Source of the DNA: Bacillota bacterium
GTDB taxonomy: Bacteria; Bacillota; Clostridia; Christensenellales; SZUA-584
Length of the DNA stretch: 64,000 nucleotides
Assembly (NCBI GenBank): GCA_023399095.1
Contig: JAEWQS010000029.1
Location: forward strand, 1-64,000
Direction of reading: 5' to 3'
Part shown: piece by piece, positions 26,000 to 35,260 of the stretch
Layout: each line of letters begins with the position of its first letter
Numbering within the stretch: position 1 is the stretch's first letter
Position numbers and translations under genes: made by a program
Notes under the pieces: generated by a model
The model's input: only the letters and a program-made list of their open reading frames with translations
Database searches by the model: none
What the model was told of the DNA's origin: nothing

Positions 26000-27148
26000 A
26001 TGGATGCGCTCAAAAAGGCCGTGCTTATCGGAGCAGGAAAAATCGGCCGTGGAATTATAGCCAAATCACTTATCGGCGCAGGCTATTCGCTGACGTTGCT
26101 TGACGTAGATGAAGAGTTAATCGCATTGCTTCAGGCTGCGAAATCCTATACAGTGCGATCACTTGATGAAACGACAGACTATACTGAAACAGTAACAGGA
26201 TATCAAGCATACAGGCTTGGATCGAAAGAAGCACAGACAGCAATATGCAATGCGGACATCATATTTGTTTCTGTGGGAGTCAACAACCTAAGTGCATTGA
26301 TGCGCGTTGTTGTGTCTCATCTATTAAAACGTGTTCAAACCTACAGGCCGCCTGTTGATATGGTGTTCTGCGAAAATATCGTTGGTGTAAGCGGGCGCAT
26401 AGAAAACATCCTTAATCATGAACTCGGGGTGGATACATCGATTTTTCAAGGTATGGTTGGATTTGCGGGTGGAAGTGTCGGTGTGGTTGTGCCGCCTTTT
26501 ACAGATTCGCTGCACATTGTGAAAGGACCCTATGACGATATCCACGTTGAGGAAAGCGCGCTTATTACGAAGGTGCGCATTTCGCGTTTTGTTCCAGTCA
26601 GCAACTTTGAATTGTGTATACGCGAAAAACTCTATATTTACAATATGGCACACGCGCTTGTTTCATATATAGGATGGCTGCTCGGATATACCTATGTGGA
26701 TGAGGCGTTTGCGTCACCGCGAATCATCGACGATGCAAGAAATGCGATGCGTGCCGTATCAAGAGCGTTGAGCAGGGAGTATGATGTCCCGGAAGATGGT
26801 ATAATTAAAGAAGCGGAGGATATAGAAAAACGCATATGTAATAAACGAATTCGCGACACAGTTGTGCGAATTGGCGAGGATCCTGTGCGAAAGTTAGGTT
26901 GCAATGACCGGCTGGTTGGGGCTTATCGGCTGACGCAAAAACATGGGTTTGCCTGCGATGCGATTCTCAAAGGTATAGCGGCTGGCTTTTTGTTCGCCGT
27001 TCCGGGAGACGAAGCGGCTGTCAAGATCCAGACTTCTATAATAGAACACGGAATATATGCGTCCGTCATGGCATTCACGGGTATTACAGAAGATGAAGCT
27101 GTAACGAAAATAGTTCGTTATTATAATAATCTTAAAAGCATAAGCTGA
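26000..27148 (+). CDS. Mannitol-1-phosphate dehydrogenase family protein, divergent paralogue
   Basis: A 382-residue member of the polyol long-chain dehydrogenase family. I prefer ATG 26000 with GGCAGG upstream; ATG 25979 lacks a ribosome site. NAD-binding IGAGKIGRGIIAKSL at the N terminus and the catalytic K-x4-N-x2-H (KLYIYNMAH) are intact, as is GCNDRLVGAYRL near the C terminus. The middle part (MVGFAGGSVGVVVPPF) differs from classical MtlD, and a second, more typical MtlD is encoded 3 kb downstream. This copy may use another phosphorylated polyol. It follows the SorE gene by 88 bases in the same direction. Confidence 0.82.
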   Translation: MDALKKAVLIGAGKIGRGIIAKSLIGAGYSLTLLDVDEELIALLQAAKSYTVRSLDETTDYTETVTGYQAYRLGSKEAQTAICNADIIFVSVGVNNLSALMRVVVSHLLKRVQTYRPPVDMVFCENIVGVSGRIENILNHELGVDTSIFQGMVGFAGGSVGVVVPPFTDSLHIVKGPYDDIHVEESALITKVRISRFVPVSNFELCIREKLYIYNMAHALVSYIGWLLGYTYVDEAFASPRIIDDARNAMRAVSRALSREYDVPEDGIIKEAEDIEKRICNKRIRDTVVRIGEDPVRKLGCNDRLVGAYRLTQKHGFACDAILKGIAAGFLFAVPGDEAAVKIQTSIIEHGIYASVMAFTGITEDEAVTKIVRYYNNLKSIS

Positions 27149-27246
27149 GCCGGTGAAGCGGTAATGTTATTGTATGTACCGATATAATAATTTGTCGGGG
27201 TTTAGTATACTGAGACATAACAAAATATTAATTGAAGGAGCAGGAC

Positions 27247-27654
27247 GTGGAAAAAGAAGGAAAAATGATTGGGTTGGCGCATATTGGTCTGTTTATTACC
27301 GATATTGAGAAAACAAAAAGTTTCTACACCGAAATATTGGGATTTGAAGTATCTCATGAGACTGCGCTTGAGAGCGAGGAGGGCGTGATTAAAATATGCT
27401 TTTTATCGCTTGGGTCACTTTGCATTGAGGTTGTGCAGTTTCCAAACCCGCAAAAGCGCGGTGACGGCTGGGTTGATCATATCGCGATAAACGTTAAGAA
27501 CATAGAAGCTGTTAAAGAGCAGCTTGAGGAAAAAGGTGTTGCTTTTGAAGAGGAGAGCATCACGTATGCGCCGAATGTATGGAAGAATGGGAGTAAATGG
27601 ATACTCTTCCGTGGGCCAGATAACGAACATTTGGAGATTAATGAGGTTTTGTAG
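27247..27654 (+). CDS. VOC (glyoxalase-fold) family protein
   Basis: A 135-residue protein. GTG 27247 lies six bases after AAGGAG; ATG 27265 is the alternative. Paired beta-alpha-beta-beta-beta motifs are clear: LAHIGLFITDIEKTKSFYTE, LGSLCIEVVQF, VDHIAINVKN and EHLEINEVL. The His, Glu, His and Glu at these four spots are placed as in metal-dependent lactoylglutathione lyase and methylmalonyl-CoA epimerase. Glyoxalase-type enzymes remove methylglyoxal formed from triose phosphates, which would suit a cluster that yields trioses. Reaction not proven. Confidence 0.8.
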   Translation: MEKEGKMIGLAHIGLFITDIEKTKSFYTEILGFEVSHETALESEEGVIKICFLSLGSLCIEVVQFPNPQKRGDGWVDHIAINVKNIEAVKEQLEEKGVAFEEESITYAPNVWKNGSKWILFRGPDNEHLEINEVL

Positions 27655-27776
27655 CCCTATGGTCACTGGCTAAAAGGATATACTGGCGCTGTGAAGCGAG
27701 TCAGTTGAAAAAAAGAGAGTTTGACGTCGTTTGTCTTGGCTAATAACCGGCGTGCACCGCTGAAACGGAGGAGAAT

Positions 27777-29267
27777 ATGCCATTATTTGCAGGTCTGGAT
27801 ATAGGCACGACGGGTGTAAAAAGCACCGTGTTTGACCATGAAGGTAAAATCGCCGCCTATGCTTACGAAGAATACAATCTGGAGTCTTCGGGGGAAGGCA
27901 TATTCGAGCTAAACCCGCATGTTTTATTGCGCGCAGCGAAAAATGTACTGCGGCAGTCCTTGGCAAAAGCCCCCCAACAGGCGGAGGCTGTGTGTGTGAC
28001 ATCCTTTGGCGAAACGATGTTCTTAACCGATGCCCAAGGAAAGCCTCTTTGCAACGGCATGATATATATGGATAAGCGAGGGGCAATAGAAGCGGAAGAG
28101 CTGCAAAATAAATTTGGTTTCGAGGTCATTGCCGAGACGACGGGTGTCAAGCCGCACGCCATGTATTCAATACCAAAGCTATTATGGCTGACGAAAAATG
28201 AACCCGAGACGGGCAGGCGGGCGCAGCGCGCGTTTTTTGTCGCGGATTTTATCACTTTTCACCTGGGTGCGGATCATATAACGGATTATTCGCTTGCGGC
28301 GCGTTCAATGGCACTAAATATTCGTCAAAAATGCTGGTGGGGAGAGATGCTTGAAGCCTCCGGGCTGAAAGAAAGTCTTTTTCCCGCTCTGGCCGAAACG
28401 GGAACCGTAACCGGCAAAGTGAGCGCGGCAGCAGCCATCGAAACAGGCTTAAAACAAGGCATTTCCATTTTGATTGGCGGGCATGACCAGATTGCCAATG
28501 CTTTGGGTGCTGGGGTGCTTCAAAAAGGCAGCGCCGCAAACGGGCTTGGTACGGTGGACTGTGTGACGCCGGCTTTTGAGCTTCCGCAAAGCGTTGTGCC
28601 ATTGGCGCAAAACAATTATTGTGCGGTTCCATATGTGTCGCAAAACCTGTATGTCACATATGCTTTCAATATCACCGGCGGCGCCGTTCTTAAGTGGTAC
28701 AGAAATACTTTTGCGAAAGATCTGAGTACGGACCCGGCACCTTTTTTAAGCGCTTATGCGGCTTTGGAGGGCGGGATGCCCAAAGCGCCGACTAGGCTTT
28801 TGTGTCTGCCGCACTTTGCGGGCTCGGGCACGCCGGAAATGAATACTCATTCTAATGGCGCGGTGATGGGTCTTACGCTCAACACCACGCGTTCAGAGCT
28901 ATTTAAGGGGCTTCTCGAAGGCATCGCTTATGAAGCGATGTATAACATTGAGAGCTTAAGAAGCTGTGGCGTCGCGGCGGAGGAGCTGCTCACAGTAGGC
29001 GGAGGTGCGCGTTCGTCGGAATGGCTGCAAATCCGTGCTGACGTGTTTGGCAAGCCCGTTGTGCAGATGCATGTGGAGGAAGCGGGCACTTTGGGCTGCG
29101 CGATAATGGCGGCCAAGGCGGGCGGGATATACGCTTCATTCGATGAAGGAGCGAAAAGCACCGTTAAATCTGCGCGGGTGTTTGAACCCGATAAAAATAA
29201 CCATGAGGTATACAAAGAACAATATGAACGGTATAAACGACTGTATGTAGCTGAGAAAAATATTTAA
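27777..29267 (+). CDS. FGGY-family kinase (xylulokinase/fuculokinase-like)
   Basis: A 496-residue sugar kinase with ATG 27777 behind CGGAGGAG. The ATP site is LDIGTTGVKSTVFD; GGHDQIANALGAGVL, GLGTVDCVTP and the C-terminal TVGGGARSSEWLQIRADVFG with EAGTLGCAIMAA are all typical. Residue PHFAGSGTPEMN lies where xylulokinases have their substrate loop. It phosphorylates a ketose or polyol in the cytoplasm. A class II aldolase gene follows by 15 bases, so the pair probably performs kinase-then-aldol-cleavage of one sugar, for example a ketohexose or ketopentose. In the absence of a PTS it may supply the phosphate group for the polyol-phosphate dehydrogenases. Confidence 0.88.
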   Translation: MPLFAGLDIGTTGVKSTVFDHEGKIAAYAYEEYNLESSGEGIFELNPHVLLRAAKNVLRQSLAKAPQQAEAVCVTSFGETMFLTDAQGKPLCNGMIYMDKRGAIEAEELQNKFGFEVIAETTGVKPHAMYSIPKLLWLTKNEPETGRRAQRAFFVADFITFHLGADHITDYSLAARSMALNIRQKCWWGEMLEASGLKESLFPALAETGTVTGKVSAAAAIETGLKQGISILIGGHDQIANALGAGVLQKGSAANGLGTVDCVTPAFELPQSVVPLAQNNYCAVPYVSQNLYVTYAFNITGGAVLKWYRNTFAKDLSTDPAPFLSAYAALEGGMPKAPTRLLCLPHFAGSGTPEMNTHSNGAVMGLTLNTTRSELFKGLLEGIAYEAMYNIESLRSCGVAAEELLTVGGGARSSEWLQIRADVFGKPVVQMHVEEAGTLGCAIMAAKAGGIYASFDEGAKSTVKSARVFEPDKNNHEVYKEQYERYKRLYVAEKNI

Positions 29268-29282
29268 ATTCTGGAGGGGCTT

Positions 29283-30155
29283 ATGCTGGTTTCAATGAAA
29301 GAGATGCTGCTGGATGCAGACAAAAAAGGGTATGCGGTCGGATGCTTTAACGCTATAGACTTAACGATGACACGTGGTGTTATCGAAGCGGCGGAGGCGG
29401 AAAACGCGCCGGTTATCCTCTGCCACGCGGAGGTGCATTTTAAGTACACGCCGCTTGCAAAGCTCGCACCTATACTGGTGGAGGAAGCAAAAAGCGCGAA
29501 AGTACCCGTAGCCGTGCTATTAGACCACGGCAAGGATTTTAACGCCATCATGCAAGCCATGCATTTAGGTTTCAATGCGGTGATGTTCGATGGCTCGCAC
29601 CTTGAGGAAAACGAAAACATCCGCCAGACTGCGGAAATTGTTCGCATCGCCCATGCCCTTGGGGTAACGGTGGAAGCGGAGCTTGGGCAAGTTGCCCGGC
29701 CGAAAAGCGGCGGTGCTGACGGCACGGATGACGACAATATAATATTTGATACCTCGGGCTATACAGACCCAAAGCAAACCAAGGCGTTCATTGAAAAGAC
29801 TGGTGCGGATTGCCTAGCCGCAGCTTTCGGTACGGTTCACGGCGTATACCTCGCAGAGCCGAAGCTCGATATTCAAAGGCTTAAAGAGATACGCAAGCAG
29901 TGCAGCGTTCCCGTCGTTATGCACGGCGGTTCTGGGCTTTCGGAAGAAGATTATAAAGCATCCATTCGAAACGGCGTTTCTAAAATCAATTATTATACCA
30001 ATATGGCGCTGCAATGTGCGAAGGACGTCGAGCAAAAAATGCGCGCGCATAAAGAAAATGTGTTTTATCACACAATAATGATGTGGAGCATCGAATCTAT
30101 TGCGGCCAATGTGCAAAAGGCTATCCAAATGTTTGGCTCCAGTCATAAAGCCTGA
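29283..30155 (+). CDS. Class II (zinc) fructose-bisphosphate/tagatose-type aldolase
   Basis: A 290-residue class II aldolase of normal length. ATG 29283 follows GGAGGGG. It shows YAVGCFNAIDLTMTRGVIEAA, the catalytic Asp and zinc His in LLDHGKDF, FDGSHLEENE, AELGQV, AAAFGTVHGVY and MHGGSGLSEEDY with the second and third zinc His, then KINYYTN for phosphate binding. Members cleave fructose 1,6-bisphosphate, tagatose 1,6-bisphosphate or related sugar phosphates to dihydroxyacetone phosphate and an aldehyde. Coupling to the FGGY kinase gene upstream suggests a substrate that has just been phosphorylated by that kinase. Confidence 0.92.
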   Translation: MLVSMKEMLLDADKKGYAVGCFNAIDLTMTRGVIEAAEAENAPVILCHAEVHFKYTPLAKLAPILVEEAKSAKVPVAVLLDHGKDFNAIMQAMHLGFNAVMFDGSHLEENENIRQTAEIVRIAHALGVTVEAELGQVARPKSGGADGTDDDNIIFDTSGYTDPKQTKAFIEKTGADCLAAAFGTVHGVYLAEPKLDIQRLKEIRKQCSVPVVMHGGSGLSEEDYKASIRNGVSKINYYTNMALQCAKDVEQKMRAHKENVFYHTIMMWSIESIAANVQKAIQMFGSSHKA

Positions 30156-30246
30156 AAAAACAGGGAGATGTGTTCTTAAAGCGCCATTTTATTTAACATT
30201 GCAAAAGTGTTCTTTTTAATTGATATATGGACAAGTAGGAGTTTCG

Positions 30247-31398
30247 ATGAAAAAAGCAGTGATGTATGGGGCAGGAAATATAGGAAGAGGGTTTATTGGA
30301 AAGACTTTCTCGGAGTCCGGCTATGAAGTCTGTTTCGTTGACGTAAATGAACAAATTGTTGATAAGATGAACTCGGACCTAAGTTATCCGGTGAAGATTG
30401 TGACTCAGGATAAAGATGAGGAAGTGATCGTCAGCAATATACGTGCAGTCAACGGAATGACTATTGAACGTGTTGCGGATGAAATCGCATCTTCTGATAT
30501 TATGGCGACAGCTGTTGGCGTAAATGTATTGCCAAGAATTATTAAGCCAATATGTGAAGGGCTTAAGAAACGGTTCGAAAGCAATGCCAAACCGCTGAAT
30601 ATCATCATATGCGAGAATCTTATTGATGCAGACGCATATCTGAGAAAAATGATAGAATCTGAGTTAGGCTCGGATTTCAAGGAAGTATTGGATGCAAAGC
30701 TTGGATTGGTCGAAGCATCTATTGGCAGGATGGTGCCTGTTATGACAGAGGAGATGCGGGGAGACAACTTGTTGCGTGTCTGGGTGGAACCATATGAGCA
30801 ATTGCCGGTTGATAAGGACGCGTTTATTGGTGAAATTCCTCCTCTTAATGGACTTGTTCCTTTCTCCCCGTTTGGCTTCTATATTAAAAGAAAGCTGTAT
30901 ATCCATAATATGGGGCATGCGATATGCGCCTATTTGGGTTGGCAAAAAGGATATGAATACATCTATGAATGTGTGGCGGATGCTAAAATACATTCGATTG
31001 CCGAAAAAGCAATGGGAGAGACGGCACTTGCGCTGCACAAGCAATACGGAGTTCCTTTGCAAGATATGCAGGCGCATATTAACGATCTGCTGTTCCGCTT
31101 TTCAAACAAGGCTCTAGGTGATACTGTGGCGAGAGTCGGCAGGGATCCTTTAAGGAAGACTGATAAAAACGACAGGTTGGTTGGAGCAGCGCTTTATTGT
31201 TTAACGCAAGGGGTTGAGCCTTTGCATGTGATAAAAGGCATTGCGGCAGTGTTGAGATATGACAACTCTGAAGATGAAGCGGCTCGTTCCATGCAACGGG
31301 AGATAAAAAAAGACGGCGTGGAGGCGTTTCTTGAGAGCCATTGCGGTTTAAGAAATAATCCTCATGTTTTGGAACTCATTATGCAACAAATGTCTTAA
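30247..31398 (+). CDS. mtlD: Mannitol-1-phosphate 5-dehydrogenase (MtlD)
   Basis: A 383-residue polyol-phosphate dehydrogenase; ATG 30247 follows TAGGAG. It has NAD-binding MYGAGNIGRGFIGKTFSESG, ICENLIDADAYL, GLVEASIGRMVPVM, the catalytic KLYIHNMGHA (K-x4-N-x2-H) and DKNDRLVGAALYCL. These are the hallmarks of MtlD, which oxidises mannitol 1-phosphate to fructose 6-phosphate with NAD+. It closes the polyol cluster and is followed by a strong hairpin. Mannitol 1-phosphate usually arises through the mannitol PTS, absent from this window. Confidence 0.88.
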   Translation: MKKAVMYGAGNIGRGFIGKTFSESGYEVCFVDVNEQIVDKMNSDLSYPVKIVTQDKDEEVIVSNIRAVNGMTIERVADEIASSDIMATAVGVNVLPRIIKPICEGLKKRFESNAKPLNIIICENLIDADAYLRKMIESELGSDFKEVLDAKLGLVEASIGRMVPVMTEEMRGDNLLRVWVEPYEQLPVDKDAFIGEIPPLNGLVPFSPFGFYIKRKLYIHNMGHAICAYLGWQKGYEYIYECVADAKIHSIAEKAMGETALALHKQYGVPLQDMQAHINDLLFRFSNKALGDTVARVGRDPLRKTDKNDRLVGAALYCLTQGVEPLHVIKGIAAVLRYDNSEDEAARSMQREIKKDGVEAFLESHCGLRNNPHVLELIMQQMS

Positions 31399-31408
31399 CA
31401 ACTGAGAG

Positions 31409-31445
31409 ATAATGATCCCCCGGACCGTGGCTGGGGGATCATTAT
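31409..31445 (+). terminator. Hairpin ending the polyol-phosphate cluster
   Basis: A perfect 13-bp stem (31409-31421 with 31433-31445) with five G-C pairs at the loop, 10 bases after the mtlD stop. The downstream T content is low, so termination may be partial or the structure may protect the 3' end. Confidence 0.7.
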
Positions 31446-31639
31446 TGTGAATAAGACACACTTTTTAAACTTGGGTGCAGGGCATATTTTCACCTTTGAT
31501 CGCCAACACATATCTGGATGCAACTACATGAATTAAATTATTACTAAACTAAACAGGCCATATTATCCAGCCCAGTATATATGTGTGACTAAGCATGCTT
31601 TGATGAAATAAATAATAATCCGGATAGAAACTGCTTTGC

Positions 31640-31668
31640 TTGAAAATGTTTTGCATGTGTGCTAATGT
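31640..31668 (+). promoter_or_regulatory. Candidate promoter of the second YesM/YesN operon
   Basis: TTGAAA at 31640-31645 and TAATGT at 31663-31668 with a 17-base spacer and an extended TG before the -10. It lies 74 bases before the kinase start. The rest of the 31446-31741 stretch shows no gene. Confidence 0.55.
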
Positions 31669-31741
31669 AAGTGACGATCCCATTCGATTTTTCATAAACA
31701 CGTTATACATTTATTAACTCAGCAAACCGAAGGAAAAGGCA

Positions 31742-33556
31742 ATGATGAATAAAAAAGGCCCGTTCTTTCTTAACACCATAGATAAAAAGCTTAAAATATC
31801 TAAGCGCAGCTTTAAGTTTCAGTTGATAATGTCCTTTGTACTTATATCAATTTTACCGTTATTTATTATTCAAACAATATCGACATATGTAATGACTGAA
31901 TCCATGAGAGAAAACATTGATGAGATTATCAATTTGAATCTTCTGCAGACAAGAAAGAGCCTTGATTTATCGCTGTCGGGCTATGAGGACTTTTTGTATC
32001 AGATATATACGAATGATGAAATGATCGATAACATGAATAATATCAATGACAATCATGAAGTTGCTGTTAACGTGAATCAGCTGCGCCGCCATTTAAGGAG
32101 CTTTTCTAATGCCAAACCGACCATACAATGCATCACGCTGATTACGTCAAGTAAAAAACTTATCGCCTATGATAAATTAACCCCGGTGACCTTTGAAAGT
32201 TCATGGCTCAATGAAGAAGAAGAGGCTCAAAATCTGTATAAAGAAATTGCGACAAGCAACAATACCGTGATGATTGAAACGGGTGATGCCACTCAATTTG
32301 GCGCGAATCCGTATTACCTGTTTCATATGACCCACCGGATGATTGATTACAAGCATATTTTTCACGATGTCGGTGTTATTATCATCAGCCTAGATGAGTC
32401 TGTACTTGCTGAAGCGTGCAATGAAAATGTATCGTATAACAACCCTTCAAATATAAACTTCATTGTAGACGAAACCGGCAAATTGATATCTTTTCCTGAC
32501 CGAAATTTGATCGGTCAAATTTTGGATACGAGCAAAGAAGAGACCATCAGGCAATTGGTACAGGAGTCGGGGATATTAAACGGGAGTCAGATATCCATAC
32601 ACCAGCTCAAGGATGAGAAGACAGGCTGGACAATAATTAATGCATCTGATCAATCGGATTTGTATGGAAAGCTATATAGCCAGCAAAATATTACGATAAT
32701 TGTCGGTCTGATTACGGCCGTTGCCTTGGTGCTCATTATTCTTCCCATCTCGAGAAGGTTGTCCGGTTCCATCACTCGGGTGCTCAAAGCGATGGATACG
32801 GCGGGAACCGGCGAATTAACTGTAAGGATTCATTCTGAAAGATCTATGCCGCTGGAAATACAGAAAATAGCGGATCAGTTTAATCACATGATTCACAAAA
32901 TCAGCATACTTGTTGATGAAGTCAAAGAGGCCACGGTGAAGCAAAAGGAGGCTGAAATACGCGCATTGGAATCTCAAATCAATCCACATTTTTTGTATAA
33001 TACGCTCGATACAATCAATTGGATGGCGATGGACAAGGATGAGCTGGAAATCAGCAGCATGATCAACTCTCTTGCAAAAATCCTTCGTTATGGTGTGGAC
33101 AAAAGCAATGCGATTGTCACGGTGCGGGAAGAAGTGAACTGGCTGCGCCAATATGTATATTTGCAGCAGACCCGCTTAAAGAATGCATTTGAATGCAAAA
33201 TGGATATCGACGAGAGCGTCATGGAATGCAAGATACATAAGCTGCTGCTTCAACCGTTTGTCGAAAATTCCATTTTGCATGGCTTTTACGGAAAAAAGGA
33301 TCAATGTGTGTTAATGATATCTATAAAAGACCGTGGCGATCAAATTGAAATAAAAATTAAGGATAACGGAATCGGGATGTCCAAGGAAATGGTAGACAGC
33401 TTTAATCGAAAAGAGCTGCGAGATCAAAACCTCGACCACATCGGTATCGAAAACGTGCAAAGCAGATTGGAAATGTACTATGGAGACACGGCCAGCATTC
33501 ACGCAAGCAGTGATGAGAATGGGACATGTATCACTCTAATACTGGCGAAATTGTAA
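31742..33556 (+). CDS. YesM-type sensor histidine kinase
   Basis: A 604-residue kinase; start ATG 31742 or the next codon ATG 31745, behind GAAGGAAAAGG. A helix lies at ~27-50, then an extracellular dCache-like sensor (~51-310), a second helix, a HAMP domain and coiled coil. The phosphoacceptor motif is NPHFLYNTLDTINW, and the ATPase part has QPFVENSILHGF and IKDNGIGMS. Its response regulator follows by 12 bases and the solute-binding protein gene soon after. This fits a sensor for the oligosaccharide imported by the downstream ABC system. Confidence 0.93.
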   Translation: MMNKKGPFFLNTIDKKLKISKRSFKFQLIMSFVLISILPLFIIQTISTYVMTESMRENIDEIINLNLLQTRKSLDLSLSGYEDFLYQIYTNDEMIDNMNNINDNHEVAVNVNQLRRHLRSFSNAKPTIQCITLITSSKKLIAYDKLTPVTFESSWLNEEEEAQNLYKEIATSNNTVMIETGDATQFGANPYYLFHMTHRMIDYKHIFHDVGVIIISLDESVLAEACNENVSYNNPSNINFIVDETGKLISFPDRNLIGQILDTSKEETIRQLVQESGILNGSQISIHQLKDEKTGWTIINASDQSDLYGKLYSQQNITIIVGLITAVALVLIILPISRRLSGSITRVLKAMDTAGTGELTVRIHSERSMPLEIQKIADQFNHMIHKISILVDEVKEATVKQKEAEIRALESQINPHFLYNTLDTINWMAMDKDELEISSMINSLAKILRYGVDKSNAIVTVREEVNWLRQYVYLQQTRLKNAFECKMDIDESVMECKIHKLLLQPFVENSILHGFYGKKDQCVLMISIKDRGDQIEIKIKDNGIGMSKEMVDSFNRKELRDQNLDHIGIENVQSRLEMYYGDTASIHASSDENGTCITLILAKL

Positions 33557-33568
33557 TGGAGGCACCTT

Positions 33569-35104
33569 ATGAAGATGGTCATCGTAGAAGATGAGATTCG
33601 TATACGTGAAGGCCTTATTCATTTGCTGGATAAGCTGTCTAAGGATATAGATGTTGCTGGGGTAGCGGAAAACGGAATGGAGGGGCTGGAGCTCATCGAA
33701 AGGACGCATCCTGATCTGGTTATTACAGATATCAGAATGCCAGAGATGGATGGACTTCAGATGCTTGAGGCACTTCATTCAAGACGGATTCCGTATAAAG
33801 CCATCGTGCTCAGTGCTTATTCGGAGTTTTCTTATGCGCAGCAAGCCATAAAGCTAGGGGTCAGCGAATACTTGATAAAGCCAATCGCACCGGATGAACT
33901 GCTGCAGGCGATAAAAAATATCGAGGCACAGATTACACAGGAAACGAATCTCAAGGCGCAGTCACCTCAGCAGTTTAAGGCTTTGAAGAATATCTTTTAT
34001 TCCATTATTCTGGGCATATCGGTTGTGGACGACGAATTGAGTTCTTTTCTGAAAACGACCTATAAAATTGATCCGAGAGATACGTTTGCCGCAGTGGATA
34101 TTTACTTGGGAGCGGTATATGACGAATGCATCCTTGCTTTGAGAGACGAGCTGGAGAACCTTCTTGCTGGGGCGTCATTCGGGCATCGAATCATCGAGCA
34201 TCCTCAGGGGCGTGAACTGATGCTGGTGCTCTTTCATATGGCAGACCCCAACGGAATTGAGAAGTATATCCAACATTTGATTATTTCACAGATAAAGACG
34301 ATCATACCGCATGATATGGCGTTTGGGTGGATTGCCTTTAACAATCTGGATTCGATGAAGGAAAACATAACTAAGTTGCGAAAATGTATGGATTGGAGTA
34401 TTGTTTTTGGCAAAAAGGCGCTGATATCATTTCCAGCTGTTGAAAATGTCCGCTTCGAACCCTTACCTTATCCCATAGATCTTGAATCCAAGGCCAAAGC
34501 TGAGATATGCTCTCTCGAATATGAGAAGCTCTCCAATACATTCGCGTCGCTGCTTAGCTATTTAAAATCGCGTATTTTCAGCCCTGCTGAGATCAAAGAA
34601 ACGATGATTCGTTTCCTTTGGTCGGTTATGTCTGTGGTGAAAGAAATCGATTTTACAACCAGCGCTCAATTGGAACAGCAGGCGCTGATGGAAAAAATCG
34701 TGACAGCCATCACTTGGAGTGAATTACAGAACACGGTGGCGGTATTGAATGAAGCGCTGCGCAATGTCAAGACGGACCAGGCAACAAGCCTCACGGTGCG
34801 GCGCGCAAAGAGCGTGGTTCATGAATGCTACAGCCAAGGTGTGACGCTTGATGAGATCGCAGTGAAGCTCAATATCACGCCCGAATATCTGGGCAGCTTG
34901 TTTCACAAAGAAGTGGGAGAGACGTTTTCCTCGTACATAAAAAACTACAGAGTAAAAAAGGCAAAAGGTCTTCTTATTGGCACGGATATGAAGATATATG
35001 ATATATCGTCTGCAGTCGGCTATGCCGATCCCAAATATTTCAGCCGCGTTTTTCGTGAGATAACAGGCCAGCTTCCGGCTGATTTTCGCAAGCTCAACAA
35101 ATAA
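33569..35104 (+). CDS. YesN-type response regulator with AraC DNA-binding domain
   Basis: A 511-residue regulator behind GGAGGCACC. The receiver has the acidic pair VEDEIRIREG, phosphoacceptor Asp in LVITDIRMPEMDG and Lys in LIKPI. The C-terminal AraC domain has VTLDEIAVKLNITPEYLGSL and KIYDISSAVGYADPKYFSRV. It is co-transcribed with the preceding kinase and probably activates the transporter and glycosidase operon that begins 156 bases downstream. A site for it would be expected in 35105-35260; I could not pick a direct repeat there with confidence. Confidence 0.93.
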   Translation: MKMVIVEDEIRIREGLIHLLDKLSKDIDVAGVAENGMEGLELIERTHPDLVITDIRMPEMDGLQMLEALHSRRIPYKAIVLSAYSEFSYAQQAIKLGVSEYLIKPIAPDELLQAIKNIEAQITQETNLKAQSPQQFKALKNIFYSIILGISVVDDELSSFLKTTYKIDPRDTFAAVDIYLGAVYDECILALRDELENLLAGASFGHRIIEHPQGRELMLVLFHMADPNGIEKYIQHLIISQIKTIIPHDMAFGWIAFNNLDSMKENITKLRKCMDWSIVFGKKALISFPAVENVRFEPLPYPIDLESKAKAEICSLEYEKLSNTFASLLSYLKSRIFSPAEIKETMIRFLWSVMSVVKEIDFTTSAQLEQQALMEKIVTAITWSELQNTVAVLNEALRNVKTDQATSLTVRRAKSVVHECYSQGVTLDEIAVKLNITPEYLGSLFHKEVGETFSSYIKNYRVKKAKGLLIGTDMKIYDISSAVGYADPKYFSRVFREITGQLPADFRKLNK

Positions 35105-35260
35105 CTTTGTATATTCAATTTAATTTAACGGATGAATTCAGTTAAGATTTGTCCTCCTTTTCCAAGATATTTAGAGTACAAACCGATTAGACGCTTATGT
35201 ATATTTAACTCAACAACCGTGTTAGACACAGAACACCAAATTATTTAAGGAGGATACCCT

